64,000 nt of DNA from Acinetobacter genomosp. 15BJ (GCF_000400715.1 NZ_KE007347.1:1533382-1597381), one strand, 5' to 3'; counted from the stretch's first letter, positions 1 through 9,611 are shown. Notes: generated by a model from the letters alone, not told the origin. Numbers and translations are program-made.

Positions 1-165
1 GCTGCAATTCGCGTAGAAGTACTTCCTAAGAAATTAGATGAAGAAGTTGCTGCTGCAATGGTCCTTGGCTTTGGTGGTGTGTTAACACAATTGACTCAAG
101 TACAAGCAGATTACTTAGGCGTTCCTGTTGAAGGGCCGTTCAAATCTGACGCTTATAAATACTAA
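1..165 (+). CDS. ahcY: Adenosylhomocysteinase, C-terminal end (partial)
   Basis: Last 54 residues of a gene cut by the left window edge, open in frame 1 and ending with TAA. The tail, with [12 protein letters not shown], then [12 protein letters not shown] and a final Tyr-Lys-Tyr, matches the C-terminus of S-adenosylhomocysteine hydrolase, which splits SAH to homocysteine and adenosine in the methyl cycle. In this family the C-terminal Lys/Tyr tail reaches into the NAD site of a neighbouring subunit. metF follows directly, so the two homocysteine/methionine genes sit together. Most of the enzyme cannot be seen. Confidence 0.88.
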   Translation, partial: AAIRVEVLPKKLDEEVAAAMVLGFGGVLTQLTQVQADYLGVPVEGPFKSDAYKY

Positions 166-173
166 GAAATTCA

Positions 174-203
174 GGGCAGACGTTTTACGGACTGCCCTTT
201 TTT
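174..203 (+). terminator. Rho-independent terminator after ahcY
   Basis: A GGGCAG/CTGCCC stem with a 12-base loop is followed by a run of six T. It lies between the ahcY stop and the metF start, so metF probably also has read-through or its own promoter. Confidence 0.75.
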
Positions 204-237
204 CTAAAATTCCAAGCGATTTTAAAAAGGATTTGAA

Positions 238-1074
238 ATGACAAAACGTGTTCCTATTTCTTTTGAATTTTTCCCGCCCAAAACTGATGCTGGTGCGGAA
301 AAATTAAAAACAGTTCATCAAGAATTACAACGATTAAATCCAGAGTTTTTCTCGATTACCTATGGTGCGGGTGGCTCTACACGTGAACGTACTTTAGCTG
401 CGATTAGTGACTTTAACGGCAAAGGTACACCAGTTGCGCCTCACCTATCTTGTATTGGTGATGACAAAGCACGTATTGCTGAGCTCTTAGATTTATATAA
501 ATCTCAAGGGATTGATCGTATTGTCGCTTTACGTGGCGATTTACCTTCAGGTCAGGTCGGTCTGGGTGAACTCCCTTATGCTCAAGACCTAGTTCGCTTT
601 ATCCGTGAACATTCAGGCGATCATTTCCACATTGAAGTGGCTGCCTACCCTGAAATGCATCCACAAGCTGACACCTTTGATGGTGATCTTCAACGTTTTG
701 TTGAAAAAGTAAATGCAGGCGCGAATGCTGGTATTACTCAATTTTTCTTCAATCCAGACGCGTATTTCTATTTTATTGAACGTATTACCAAAGCTGGCGT
801 GAATATTCCAGTTGCACCAGGTATCATGCCGATTACCAATGCGAGCAATTTGATCCGCTTTGCTGACGGAACAGGTGCTGAAATTCCACGCTGGATCCGC
901 AAACAGCTGGCTGCCTATGGCGATGATAGCGCAAGCATCAAAGCATTTGGCCATGAAGTGATTGTGAAACTTTGCGAACGCCTGATCGCAGGTGGCGCAC
1001 CTACCCTACATTTTTATTCAATGAACCAAACTGAACCGACTCGACAACTGGTTGTCGATCTTGGTTTAAACTAA
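238..1074 (+). CDS. metF: 5,10-methylenetetrahydrofolate reductase
   Basis: A 278-residue protein, close to the roughly 296 residues of E. coli MetF. It reduces 5,10-methylene-THF to 5-methyl-THF with NADH and FAD, feeding methyl groups to methionine synthase. The N-terminus SFEFFPPK places Glu10 where the family has its catalytic acid, and YGAGGSTR, LRGDLP, AAYPEMHP and PGIMPI are the usual TIM-barrel and FAD-site segments. The ATG has an AAGGA ribosome site seven bases upstream. Position after ahcY fits the methyl-cycle role. The rsmE gene follows at once, which suggests co-transcription. Confidence 0.96.
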   Translation: MTKRVPISFEFFPPKTDAGAEKLKTVHQELQRLNPEFFSITYGAGGSTRERTLAAISDFNGKGTPVAPHLSCIGDDKARIAELLDLYKSQGIDRIVALRGDLPSGQVGLGELPYAQDLVRFIREHSGDHFHIEVAAYPEMHPQADTFDGDLQRFVEKVNAGANAGITQFFFNPDAYFYFIERITKAGVNIPVAPGIMPITNASNLIRFADGTGAEIPRWIRKQLAAYGDDSASIKAFGHEVIVKLCERLIAGGAPTLHFYSMNQTEPTRQLVVDLGLN

Positions 1075-1096
1075 TTTGTACGAGCACAACCCAAGC

Positions 1097-1810
1097 ATGA
1101 ATCGTTTTTATATCGAAACCGAATTAAATACTGGCAACACCGTTGAATTAACCGAATCGGTACTTCATCACTGGGTACGTGTGCTACGCGCAAAAGAACA
1201 AGAACAAGCCATCTTTTTCAATGGAAAAGGTGGCGAATATATCGTAACACTGACTGAAATTAACAAAAAAAATGCTTTTGTTTCTGTTGATCAATTTGAT
1301 CCAGCCGATCGTACAGCACCATTCAAGGTTGTTTTAGGTCAAGTGATGAGTAAAGGCGATCGCATGGATTATGCGATTCAAAAAGCCACTGAACTCGGTG
1401 TTACAACCATTCAACTCTTGACCAGTGAACGCTGTGAAATGCGTTTAAAATACGATCGTGACCAAAAAAAACTAGATCACTGGCAATCTGTAGCAATAGC
1501 TGCCTGTGAGCAATGTGGCATGAACCGAGTTCCTCAAGTTTTAGCGCCAATCAGCTTAACTGAGTGGCTAAACTCAGAGTTACCATCATCACGCTTTGTG
1601 CTGGCTCCAAACAAAGACCAAACGAATGTCTTACTTAACAGCCTACCAGACATTGCCCTACTGATAGGTCCAGAAGGTGGTCTGAGTGAAGCAGAAATTA
1701 ATACTGCCAATCAACATCAATTTAAAAACTGGTGTATCGGAGATCGTGTTCTAAGAACTGAAACCGCCCCAGTAGTTGCTTTATCTATTTTAAATTATCA
1801 CTTTGCATAG
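1097..1810 (+). CDS. rsmE: 16S rRNA m3U1498 methyltransferase
   Basis: A 237-residue SPOUT-class enzyme that methylates N3 of U1498 of 16S rRNA in the assembled 30S subunit. The N-terminal PUA-like part contains HHWVRVLR, and the C-terminal trefoil-knot SAM site is seen as LIGPEGGLSEAE and DRVLRTETAP. The frame is open from a TTG at 1076, but the ATG at 1097 (MNRFYIE) matches the family start and length, so I used it. It lies 22 bases after metF, and no terminator is visible between them. Confidence 0.93.
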   Translation: MNRFYIETELNTGNTVELTESVLHHWVRVLRAKEQEQAIFFNGKGGEYIVTLTEINKKNAFVSVDQFDPADRTAPFKVVLGQVMSKGDRMDYAIQKATELGVTTIQLLTSERCEMRLKYDRDQKKLDHWQSVAIAACEQCGMNRVPQVLAPISLTEWLNSELPSSRFVLAPNKDQTNVLLNSLPDIALLIGPEGGLSEAEINTANQHQFKNWCIGDRVLRTETAPVVALSILNYHFA

Positions 1811-1911
1811 AAGTAATGTGGTGACATTGCTTTCTGCTATGTTTAGCGTTAATTTAAAATAAAACGTTGCTGTGTTTACAAAAAAACAAAGACTGTGAAT
1901 ATAGATAAAAA

Positions 1912-4809
1912 ATGAAAAGGATTATTCTTTGTATGTTAGGGGCTCAGGAAAAAAATTTGCCACAGTTTATCTACACAGATCAAATCGATTATCCAAATCA
2001 TGTACGCTTATTTGTATTAAGTGTCTTCTGCATTTGTCTGTTAGATTACGCCCTATTTGGTATTTTTTATTCATTTGACTCAAATATTTTTACGACTTGG
2101 ATGAGCATTACCCTCATCCTTTTATTTAGCTTTACCTGTATCTGTCATTTTTTACTCAAACGCTACTCTTCAGTTCGCTACACCCAACAAACCAACATCA
2201 TTTTTCAAGTGATCTGTTTTTTTACTGGTTTACTGATTGGAGTGAATACGATTGTCATTAATCACTACTTAGCAGTCGATATTCCTCATTTGATTGGGTC
2301 ACATATTTTGACCCTAACTGCGTTACTACTGACTGCATCTCATATCATTGCACTGACCTTTTTAACCCAACATATTCGCTATTTCTTCTTATTTTTTATT
2401 CCAAGTATTGCACCTTTAATCGCATCTCAGCTTTTACACCGAGATAATGATCACACCCTGTTCTATCTTGCGTATTACTCTTCATTTTTCGCAACCGTAC
2501 TCTGTGCTCAAGTCACCTATAAAATTCATAAACGCTTGGCCTTGGTTTTAGATAAAAATAAACAACTGATTGATGTAGCCGAGCAGCACAACCAATGGAC
2601 TGAAGAATTGTGTCAGCAATTACAACGTGAAGTGAATAAATCCAAAGATATTGAAGCGCAACTACAATTCAATAATCACCTGTTGGAACAAAAGGTTCGT
2701 GAGCGTACATTCGACTTGACGCAAATGAATGAAAGCTTAGAAGAACATCGTCAAAACTTAAGTTTTGCCCATGAAACCGCCGGCATTCGCCCTTGGGATT
2801 GGAATCTTGAAAGCCATACCGTTGGCGTCACCAATGCACATAGTCAAGCAGTCACGCGCAATTCTGAAAACCATTACACCCTACTGCATAAAATCATTCA
2901 TCCAGATGATATCGAACGGGTAAAAAATACCTTATATAATCATTTATGTGGTCAAACCAAGCGCTATGAAGAAACCTTCAGGATTAAACGCCACAATGGT
3001 GAATGGAGCTGGATTCATGATGTCGGTCAAGTAATTTTAAGGGATCCAAAGGATGACACCCCTTTGCGAATGGTGGGTATTCACCGTGATATTAATCAAG
3101 AAAAGAAAGATCAAGAGCGCTTAAAACTTGCTGCCAGTGTATTTGAACAAGCTTCTGAAGGTATTTTCATTTTAGATGAAAACTTTAACTATGTTGAAGT
3201 CAATCCTAAGTATGAACAGCTCACAGGCCTTGATAAACAAGCAATCGTGAGTAAACAGTTATTTGAAATTACCAAACAAAATAAACAACATCACCATAAT
3301 TTTCATTTATCGATCCTCGATACACTGCGTGAAGAACAGGAATATGAGGGTGAATTTCAAGAAACCTATATTTCTGAAAAATCTTGTTTTTTGTGGATTC
3401 ATATCAATGCGGTGAAAGATGAACAAGAGCGTGTCATCAACTATATCGGTATTGTTTCAGATCAGACCGAACGTAAGCATCAAGAACAACGTTTATCTTA
3501 TCTGACCAATTACGATACGCTTACCGATCTCCCTAACCGTTTTTATTACCAACAGCAGTTGCATCAATATTTGGTCAATGAAGCGTCGATTCAGCATCTG
3601 GCTGTCATCCGTTTAAATATCGACCGCTTCCGTGCCTTGAATGAAATCATTAGCAATCAAGCGGGTAATGAACTACTCAAACAGGTGGCACAACGTTTAC
3701 GCATTAGTAATATTGATGCACTACTTGTCGCTCATTTAAGTGCAGATGACTTTGCAATTATTTATGAAATTTCACCACTACATCCACCGATTCACCAATT
3801 GTGTAACAACATTGTTGAAGCCTTTAGCAAACCTTTTTATCTTGCAGATCAAGAATACTTCGTCAGTATTTCGATCGGTGTCGCCATTTACCCAGAACAT
3901 GGCCGTCAAGTCGATAATTTAAACACCCATGCGGAACAGGCACTGACAGAAGCCAAGCGTTTAGGTGGTAATACCATTCGCTACTACTCAAATGAAAGAG
4001 CGAATTTTGTTGCGAAATATACAGATCTAGAACTCGATCTCAGAAAAGCCATTCAGAATAACGAGCTGGTTGTGTACTATCAGCCAAAGATTAATGCACA
4101 TAATCATCAAATTAATGGTTTTGAAGCCCTAATCCGTTGGAAGCATCCAACGAAAGGTCTAATCATGCCAAGCATTTTCATTCCTTTAGCGGAAAGTACT
4201 AGCCTGATTTCTGATATTGGTCAGCTCGTTTTACATGAAGCAGCTAAACAGCTACAAACTTGGCAAAAGCTTGGTTTTAACAATATCAATATCGCGGTCA
4301 ATATTGTGGCACAGCAAATTTTACGCGGCCAACTGCTGCATGATATTGATGCTGTGTTAAATACTTATGAGATCTCAGGAAAAAACCTTGAACTCGAAAT
4401 TACTGAATCGGCCTTTATTGAAAACACCGACAATGTCAAAACCGTGTTGTGTGCCATTAAAGAACGTCAGATTTCGATCGCACTGGATGACTTCGGTACG
4501 GGCTACTCTTCTCTTGCTTACCTCACCGAATATCCAATTGACATTTTAAAAATTGATCGTGCCTTTATCTCGAAAATTGGTAATGCAAAACAAGATGCGA
4601 TAGTTAATGCCATGATTGCCATGGGTAAAACCATTGGCCTAAAAGTTGTGGCTGAAGGTGTTGAAACCGAGCAGCAATATGAATATTTGAAACGACAAAA
4701 TTGCGACATATTACAGGGTTACTTATTTTCACAACCTCTCACTGCCGCCCATGCGACAGAATACCTGCAAAAACAAAAGCAGCAGTCAACTGCAAGATAT
4801 TCCATTTAA
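1912..4809 (+). CDS. Membrane PAS-GGDEF-EAL cyclic-di-GMP protein
   Basis: A 965-residue inner-membrane signalling protein. Residues about 30-205 hold several hydrophobic segments, followed by a charged coiled coil (about 215-280), two PAS domains (about 285-395 and 405-520, the first with a PAC segment ending in VGIHRDI), a GGDEF domain (about 525-690) and an EAL domain (about 700-955). The signature of the GGDEF domain reads SADDF at 610-614 instead of GGDEF, so cyclase activity is doubtful. The EAL domain keeps EAL (738-740), EITES, DDFGTGYSS (859-867), KIDRAFI and EGVETEQQ, so it is likely an active c-di-GMP phosphodiesterase. The degenerate GGDEF domain may instead bind GTP and regulate it, as in other hybrids. 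The start codon lacks a clear ribosome site. The signal it senses is unknown. Confidence 0.9.
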   Translation: MKRIILCMLGAQEKNLPQFIYTDQIDYPNHVRLFVLSVFCICLLDYALFGIFYSFDSNIFTTWMSITLILLFSFTCICHFLLKRYSSVRYTQQTNIIFQVICFFTGLLIGVNTIVINHYLAVDIPHLIGSHILTLTALLLTASHIIALTFLTQHIRYFFLFFIPSIAPLIASQLLHRDNDHTLFYLAYYSSFFATVLCAQVTYKIHKRLALVLDKNKQLIDVAEQHNQWTEELCQQLQREVNKSKDIEAQLQFNNHLLEQKVRERTFDLTQMNESLEEHRQNLSFAHETAGIRPWDWNLESHTVGVTNAHSQAVTRNSENHYTLLHKIIHPDDIERVKNTLYNHLCGQTKRYEETFRIKRHNGEWSWIHDVGQVILRDPKDDTPLRMVGIHRDINQEKKDQERLKLAASVFEQASEGIFILDENFNYVEVNPKYEQLTGLDKQAIVSKQLFEITKQNKQHHHNFHLSILDTLREEQEYEGEFQETYISEKSCFLWIHINAVKDEQERVINYIGIVSDQTERKHQEQRLSYLTNYDTLTDLPNRFYYQQQLHQYLVNEASIQHLAVIRLNIDRFRALNEIISNQAGNELLKQVAQRLRISNIDALLVAHLSADDFAIIYEISPLHPPIHQLCNNIVEAFSKPFYLADQEYFVSISIGVAIYPEHGRQVDNLNTHAEQALTEAKRLGGNTIRYYSNERANFVAKYTDLELDLRKAIQNNELVVYYQPKINAHNHQINGFEALIRWKHPTKGLIMPSIFIPLAESTSLISDIGQLVLHEAAKQLQTWQKLGFNNINIAVNIVAQQILRGQLLHDIDAVLNTYEISGKNLELEITESAFIENTDNVKTVLCAIKERQISIALDDFGTGYSSLAYLTEYPIDILKIDRAFISKIGNAKQDAIVNAMIAMGKTIGLKVVAEGVETEQQYEYLKRQNCDILQGYLFSQPLTAAHATEYLQKQKQQSTARYSI

Positions 4810-4919
4810 ACGTGAATTTTAACCTTTTCTGCTGTTTATTTTTCGCTGAATATCAACTGTCAAGAAGCATGCAGTTCAGTGAAAATAAGCTTTTTTGACT
4901 GTGCGAAAGCATGAACTAG

Positions 4920-4928
4920 TGCTATATT
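4920..4928 (+). promoter_or_regulatory. Possible extended -10 for maeB
   Basis: TGCTATATT is a TGnTATAAT-like extended -10 element about 70 bases before the maeB ATG. There is no convincing -35, so this is tentative. Confidence 0.3.
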
Positions 4929-5000
4929 CTTGTGCACTTATCTTAATATCGTAATTAGACAGCTATATGTCTGATTATTATCGGAACAAACGAGACTCAG

Positions 5001-7271
5001 ATGGACGATCAATCTTTAAAACAAGCCGCTTTGTATTACCATGAATTTCCAACCCCAGGAAAAATCAGTGTGACACCTAGCAAGCAGCTCGTTAACCAAC
5101 GAGATTTAGCGCTTGCCTACTCACTTGGTGTTGCTGCGCCATGTTTGGAAATCGAACGTGACCCTTCTGCCGCTGCCAAATATACAGCGCGCGGTAATCT
5201 GGTTGCTGTCGTGAGTAATGGTACAGCCGTGCTTGGTTTGGGAAATATTGGTCCGCTCGCGTCTAAACCTGTAATGGAAGGTAAAGGCGTTCTGTTCAAG
5301 AAGTTCGCTGGTGTTGATGTATTTGATATCGAAATTGATGAAAATGATCCAGATAAGATCGTCGATATCGTTGCTGCATTAGAGCCAACTTTTGGTGGTA
5401 TCAACTTAGAAGATATCAAGGCGCCAGAATGTTTCTACATCGAGAAGAAACTTCGCGAACGCATGAAAATTCCAGTGTTCCATGATGACCAACATGGAAC
5501 CAGTATTATTGTCGGTTCAGCATTGCTCAATGCTTTGCAACTGGTAAATAAAAAAATTGACGAAATTAAAATCGTTGCATCAGGTGCCGGTGCAGCAGCA
5601 CTTTCGTGCTTAGACTTGCTTTGCGCTTTAGGTGTGAATAAAGCCAATATCGTTGTTGCCGATTCTCGCGGTCTGCTCACGACATCACGTGAAGGTTTAG
5701 ATGAATCGAAAAAGCGTTATGTACAAGACATTCAAGCAACACAATTGCATGAAGTCATGGCTGGTGCTGACATGTTCTTGGGTCTTTCAGCAGCAGGCAT
5801 CTTAACCAAAGAAATGGTTAAGGAAATGGCTGAAAATCCAATTATTTTTGCACTTGCAAACCCAGATCCTGAAATTTTGCCTGAACATGCGCACGAAGTA
5901 CGTCCAGATGCAATCATGGCAACGGGTCGTTCAGACTATCCAAACCAAGTGAACAACGCACTTTGCTTCCCTTATATCTTCCGTGGTGCACTTGATGTTG
6001 GCGCAACCACGATTAATGAAGAAATGAAGATTGCCTGTGTACATGCAATTGCACGCATGGCACATGTTGAAGCGGATGCTGCAACCTATGGTGAAAAATC
6101 TGCGTCATTTGGTCGCGACTATTTGATCCCTCGTCCACTTGATCAACGTTTGATTTTAGAAATTGCACCTGCTGTTGCAAAAGCAGCAATGGATTCTGGT
6201 GTTGCTACACGTCCGATCGAAGATTTTTCTGCGTATCGTCAACGTCTTTCTGAGTTTGTTTATAACTCAGCATTCTTGATGAAACCAATCTTCTCTCAAG
6301 CGAAAACAGACCCTAAACGTATTGCGTATGCTGAAGGTGAAGATCAGCGTGTATTACGTGCAGTTCAGATTGTGGTTGATGAAGGCTTAGCGAAACCAAT
6401 TCTGATTGGTCGTACTGCTGTGATTGAAGACAATATCCGAAAGTTAGGTTTGCGTTTGCAACATGGCGTGAACATTGAGATTGTCGATCAGGAAAAGAAT
6501 CCTTCGTATGATGATTTCTGGAAAGAATACCATCAAATCATGCAACGCAAAGGTGTAACAGTTGAATATGCGCAACGTGAAGCACGTCGCCGCTCAACAC
6601 TCATCGCAGCGATGTTGGTTAAATTTGGCAAAGCCGATGGTATGTTGTGTGGTACTTACTCAAGCTATGATATTCATTTAGATTTCGTGAAAAACGTGAT
6701 CGGCCTAAAAGAAGGTCGTAGCACGTTCTTCACGCTGAATGCATTAATGCTTGAAGATCGCAATTTATTTATTGCAGATACTTATGTAAATACTAATCCA
6801 ACGGCTACTCAACTTGCTGAAATGACGATTTTAGCGGCTGAAGAAGTTCGCCGTTTTGGTATTACGCCGCGCGTAGCATTACTTTCTCACTCAAGCTTCG
6901 GTAGTGACCAAACGGATGCGAGCGCTCAAAAAATGCGTGAAGTCTATCGTCTACTTTCAGAGCAAGCACCTGAATTAGAAGTTGAAGGTGAAATGCATGG
7001 TGATGCGGCATTGGATGAAAATATTCGTCATTTTGCATTCCCGAACTCACGTTTCAAAGGTTCAGCAAACTTGTTGATTATGCCTAACCTAGATTCAGCG
7101 AACATTTCATTCAACTTGTTAAAAGCGACTTCTGGTAACAATGTGACGATTGGTCCTATTTTATTGGGTGCTGCAAAACCTGTTCATATTCTGACACCTA
7201 CAGCAACGACTCGTCGTTTGGTGAATATGACCGCATTAACGGTTGCGGAAATTCAGCAAAGTCAAAACTAA
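5001..7271 (+). CDS. maeB: NADP-dependent malic enzyme, malic/phosphotransacetylase fusion
   Basis: A 756-residue MaeB-type protein. The N-terminal half (about 1-425) is malic enzyme, oxidatively decarboxylating malate to pyruvate and producing NADPH. Visible motifs are [28 protein letters not shown] and FHDDQHGTS near residue 160, followed by the nucleotide site [11 protein letters not shown]. The C-terminal half (about 430-756) resembles phosphotransacetylase ([37 protein letters not shown]). In E. coli MaeB this half is regulatory, binding acetyl-CoA, rather than a full Pta. The gene stands alone and ends in a strong hairpin that abuts cca. Confidence 0.96.
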   Translation: MDDQSLKQAALYYHEFPTPGKISVTPSKQLVNQRDLALAYSLGVAAPCLEIERDPSAAAKYTARGNLVAVVSNGTAVLGLGNIGPLASKPVMEGKGVLFKKFAGVDVFDIEIDENDPDKIVDIVAALEPTFGGINLEDIKAPECFYIEKKLRERMKIPVFHDDQHGTSIIVGSALLNALQLVNKKIDEIKIVASGAGAAALSCLDLLCALGVNKANIVVADSRGLLTTSREGLDESKKRYVQDIQATQLHEVMAGADMFLGLSAAGILTKEMVKEMAENPIIFALANPDPEILPEHAHEVRPDAIMATGRSDYPNQVNNALCFPYIFRGALDVGATTINEEMKIACVHAIARMAHVEADAATYGEKSASFGRDYLIPRPLDQRLILEIAPAVAKAAMDSGVATRPIEDFSAYRQRLSEFVYNSAFLMKPIFSQAKTDPKRIAYAEGEDQRVLRAVQIVVDEGLAKPILIGRTAVIEDNIRKLGLRLQHGVNIEIVDQEKNPSYDDFWKEYHQIMQRKGVTVEYAQREARRRSTLIAAMLVKFGKADGMLCGTYSSYDIHLDFVKNVIGLKEGRSTFFTLNALMLEDRNLFIADTYVNTNPTATQLAEMTILAAEEVRRFGITPRVALLSHSSFGSDQTDASAQKMREVYRLLSEQAPELEVEGEMHGDAALDENIRHFAFPNSRFKGSANLLIMPNLDSANISFNLLKATSGNNVTIGPILLGAAKPVHILTPTATTRRLVNMTALTVAEIQQSQN

Positions 7272-7319
7272 GTTCACTTAGGCCCTGCTTTTCTTGAAAA
7301 GCTTCGCTTAACCCTTGAG

Positions 7320-7366
7320 AAAACCTCTATTCTGTAGCATGATTGTGTGAAGAATAGAGGTTTTTT
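7320..7366 (+). terminator. maeB terminator hairpin that carries the cca ribosome site
   Basis: A perfect 14-bp inverted repeat (7320-7333 with 7351-7364, loop of 17) ends in six T. The right arm contains AGAGG (7356-7360), seven bases before the cca ATG at 7368. The same hairpin therefore looks like the maeB terminator and would hide the cca ribosome binding site in any read-through message. Confidence 0.8.
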
Positions 7367-7367
7367 C

Positions 7368-8594
7368 ATGCAAGTTTATTTAGTAGGCGGTGCTGTCCGA
7401 GATCATTTACTCGGCCACCCCTATCACGAAAAAGATTATGTGGTGGTTGGAGCAACGCCCGAGCAATTACTCGCCGAAGGCTATCAACCGGTGGGAAAAG
7501 ATTTCCCCGTATTTCTACATCCAATAACAAAAGAAGAATATGCACTTGCACGGACTGAACGTAAATCTGGTGTTGGTTATCACGGTTTTCAATTTTTTAC
7601 CGATACCACAGTTAAGTTAGAAGAAGATCTGATCCGCCGTGATTTAACCATTAATGCGATGGCAATGGATGATGCAGGTACTATCTATGACCCCTATGGC
7701 GGACAGGACGATTTAGATCAAAAAATTCTACGCCATGTCTCAGACGCATTTACTGAAGATCCTCTGCGCGTACTTCGTGTAGCGCGTTTTGCTGCTCGTT
7801 ATGCAAACTATGGCTTTAAAATCGCAGATGAAACCCTACAATTAATGCAGGAAATTGCCAAATCTGGTGAGCTTGATGCATTAACACCTGAACGTGTCTG
7901 GAAAGAAACTTCACGTGCATTACTGGAAGATCATGCTGATGTCTATTTTCAAACACTCAAAGATTGCAATGCATTGCAGATCCTATTTCCAGAGATTGAT
8001 GCTCTTTTTGGTGTACCACAACGTCCTGAATACCACCCCGAAATTGATTGTGGTATCCATACCTTAATGGCGCTTAAACAGGCCTGTTTAGCGAAATATG
8101 CGTTAGATGTACGTTTTGCAGTATTGGTTCACGACCTTGGTAAAGCGCTCACGCCTGTGGATGAGCTACCACGCCATATCATGCATGAAGAACGTGGTCT
8201 CCGGCCTGTAACAGATCTGTGTGATCGTTTAAGAGTTCCAACGCATTTAAAGAGTCTGGCTTTGATCGTATGCAAAGAGCATTTAAAATGCCATCAGGTG
8301 AAAAATCTAAAGCCAGGTACCTTATGGCGTCTTTTACAACGTTTGGATGTGCTTCGCCGTCCAGAAAAGGTACAAGCCTTTGTACAAGCCTGTGAATGTG
8401 ATGCCAAAGGTCGTTTAGGCTTAGAGCAACGCCCATATCCCCAAGCACAATACATGTTGGATGCGATGCAAATCGTCAGAAATATTCGTGCACAGGATTT
8501 ACCTGAACATGTGACTGGTCCAGAAATTGGTGAAATGCTAATTCAGTATCGTATTGAAGCACTAGCCAAATTTAAAGAGCTGCACAATAACTGA
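7368..8594 (+). CDS. cca: Multifunctional CCA-adding tRNA nucleotidyltransferase
   Basis: A 408-residue enzyme, close to E. coli Cca (412), that builds or repairs the 3' CCA end of tRNAs. It starts with YLVGGAVRD (GGAVRD at 7-12), and the metal-site acids are Glu21 and Asp23. RRDLTINAMA and RVLRVARFAARY are the class II nucleotide-binding segments. The C-terminal HD part (VHDLGKALTP) marks the multifunctional form with 2'-phosphatase and cyclic phosphodiesterase activity. An in-frame GTG lies at 7347 inside the terminator loop; the ATG at 7368 with AGAGG upstream is the better start. Two tRNA genes follow about 140 bases downstream. Confidence 0.96.
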   Translation: MQVYLVGGAVRDHLLGHPYHEKDYVVVGATPEQLLAEGYQPVGKDFPVFLHPITKEEYALARTERKSGVGYHGFQFFTDTTVKLEEDLIRRDLTINAMAMDDAGTIYDPYGGQDDLDQKILRHVSDAFTEDPLRVLRVARFAARYANYGFKIADETLQLMQEIAKSGELDALTPERVWKETSRALLEDHADVYFQTLKDCNALQILFPEIDALFGVPQRPEYHPEIDCGIHTLMALKQACLAKYALDVRFAVLVHDLGKALTPVDELPRHIMHEERGLRPVTDLCDRLRVPTHLKSLALIVCKEHLKCHQVKNLKPGTLWRLLQRLDVLRRPEKVQAFVQACECDAKGRLGLEQRPYPQAQYMLDAMQIVRNIRAQDLPEHVTGPEIGEMLIQYRIEALAKFKELHNN

Positions 8595-8696
8595 TTAATT
8601 TTTAAGTGAATTAAGTCTTTTTTGTACAGATTCGCTTATCTACATGCCAAAAAGATTATTAATCAAGCAAACGATTAATTTTATTTACTATTATTG

Positions 8697-8725
8697 TTGA
8701 CGCATCCGCTTTTCATGCATAAAAT
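8697..8725 (+). promoter_or_regulatory. Strong sigma-70 promoter of the tRNA-Asn pair, GC-rich discriminator
   Basis: TTGACG (8697-8702) and TAAAAT (8720-8725) are separated by exactly 17 bases, and the first tRNA begins 12 bases after the -10. The bases just after the -10 are GCGC. That kind of GC-rich discriminator is typical of stable-RNA promoters under stringent (ppGpp/DksA) control in E. coli. Confidence 0.8.
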
Positions 8726-8736
8726 GCGCATCAGAT

Positions 8737-8812
8737 TCTCCAATAGCTCAGTCGGTAGAGCGACGGACTGTTAATCCGCAGGTCCCTGGTTCGAGCCCAG
8801 GTTGGAGAGCCA
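8737..8812 (+). tRNA. tRNA-Asn (GTT), first copy
   Basis: A 76-base cloverleaf with encoded GCCA end. The acceptor stem TCTCCAA pairs with TTGGAGA, the D arm is GCTC/GAGC, the anticodon GTT is at 8770-8772 in loop CTGTTAA, and the T loop is TTCGAGC. It reads AAC and AAU codons. A second copy follows ten bases later. Confidence 0.96.
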
Positions 8813-8821
8813 ATCTACTAT

Positions 8822-8897
8822 TCTCCCATAGCTCAGTCGGTAGAGCGACGGACTGTTAATCCGCAGGTCCCTGGTTCGAGCCCAGGTGGGAGAGCCA
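8822..8897 (+). tRNA. tRNA-Asn (GTT), second copy
   Basis: Identical to the first copy from the D arm through the T arm, with anticodon GTT at 8855-8857. The acceptor stem is TCTCCCA/TGGGAGA, so one A-U pair of the first copy is a C-G pair here. Both genes should be cut from one precursor driven by the promoter at 8697. Confidence 0.96.
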
Positions 8898-8905
8898 AGA
8901 TTCTA

Positions 8906-8936
8906 AAAAGCCCTGATCATTGATCGGGGCTTTTTT
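8906..8936. terminator. Bidirectional terminator after the tRNA pair
   Basis: AAAAGCCCTGATCA and TGATCGGGGCTTTTTT form a near-perfect stem with A/T tracts on both sides. It can end the tRNA transcript and the converging minus-strand gene. Confidence 0.85.
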
Positions 8937-8954
8937 ATACGTACAAATTAATAT

Positions 8955-9611
8955 TTAGTTTGATCGAAATACTATTATTACCACCCTTGACTCCAACCCA
9001 CCAAAGAAATCATTCTTCTCAGCATTCGTTAAATTACTTACAATTGTTGAATGACGAACTGCTTGTCTCGTAGATAGATCAAAAATTCTATTCCCACTAC
9101 TCTGAAGAACCTGTACAGAATCAATTGCGTTATTTCTTGATATATTAAATCTCACGATATTACTTAAATTTGCACTACCAGTAGGAACTTCCCATAAGCC
9201 CATTATTTCTTTATGAACTTTCTCTTCTATTGATTTACTTCTATCACTTTCTGTTAAAGCTGGATCATCCACCTGATTATCATTAATATAAAATTCGAAG
9301 GGTTGCTCGACTCTAACAGGATAATATTTACCATTTAACTGATACGGATAAAGACTAGATTTCTTAATTTCAGCCATCACCAAAGTATCTAACTCAACAA
9401 TACCACTACTTTTCTTAATTTTTGATGCAACTACTTCCCCTTTCTCATTTACATATATCAAAATATTCAGATCCCTATCTTTACCTTGTAATAAAGAAGG
9501 ATTAACTAATATTTGCGGTATTTTTTTCCATTTTAAGACATGACGATCAATATTAATAAATTCAATACTCTTAGCATGAATACCCTCTGCCCAAATGCAC
9601 ACATCATACAA
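8955..9611 (-). CDS. Protein with tandem TonB-C-like domains, probably frameshifted in its signal peptide
   Basis: A 218-residue frame opening with TTG. Residues about 30-110 look like a TonB C-terminal domain (VNEKGEVVASKIKKSSG, then LDTLVMAEIKKSSLYPY), and residues about 140-218 resemble a second, diverged copy (IVRFNISRNNAID, VQVLQSSGN). Such domains bind TonB boxes or other periplasmic partners; here there is no proline-rich linker and no ExbB/ExbD. The start VCIWAEGIHAKS looks like the end of a signal peptide. An ATG at 9636 with GAG upstream encodes MRFLSKIIVV in a different frame, and removing one base near 9607 would join them. The lack of a transmembrane anchor suggests a soluble periplasmic protein. 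Base composition is more AT-rich than in the neighbours. Confidence 0.65.
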   Translation of the reverse strand: MYDVCIWAEGIHAKSIEFINIDRHVLKWKKIPQILVNPSLLQGKDRDLNILIYVNEKGEVVASKIKKSSGIVELDTLVMAEIKKSSLYPYQLNGKYYPVRVEQPFEFYINDNQVDDPALTESDRSKSIEEKVHKEIMGLWEVPTGSANLSNIVRFNISRNNAIDSVQVLQSSGNRIFDLSTRQAVRHSTIVSNLTNAEKNDFFGGLESRVVIIVFRSN

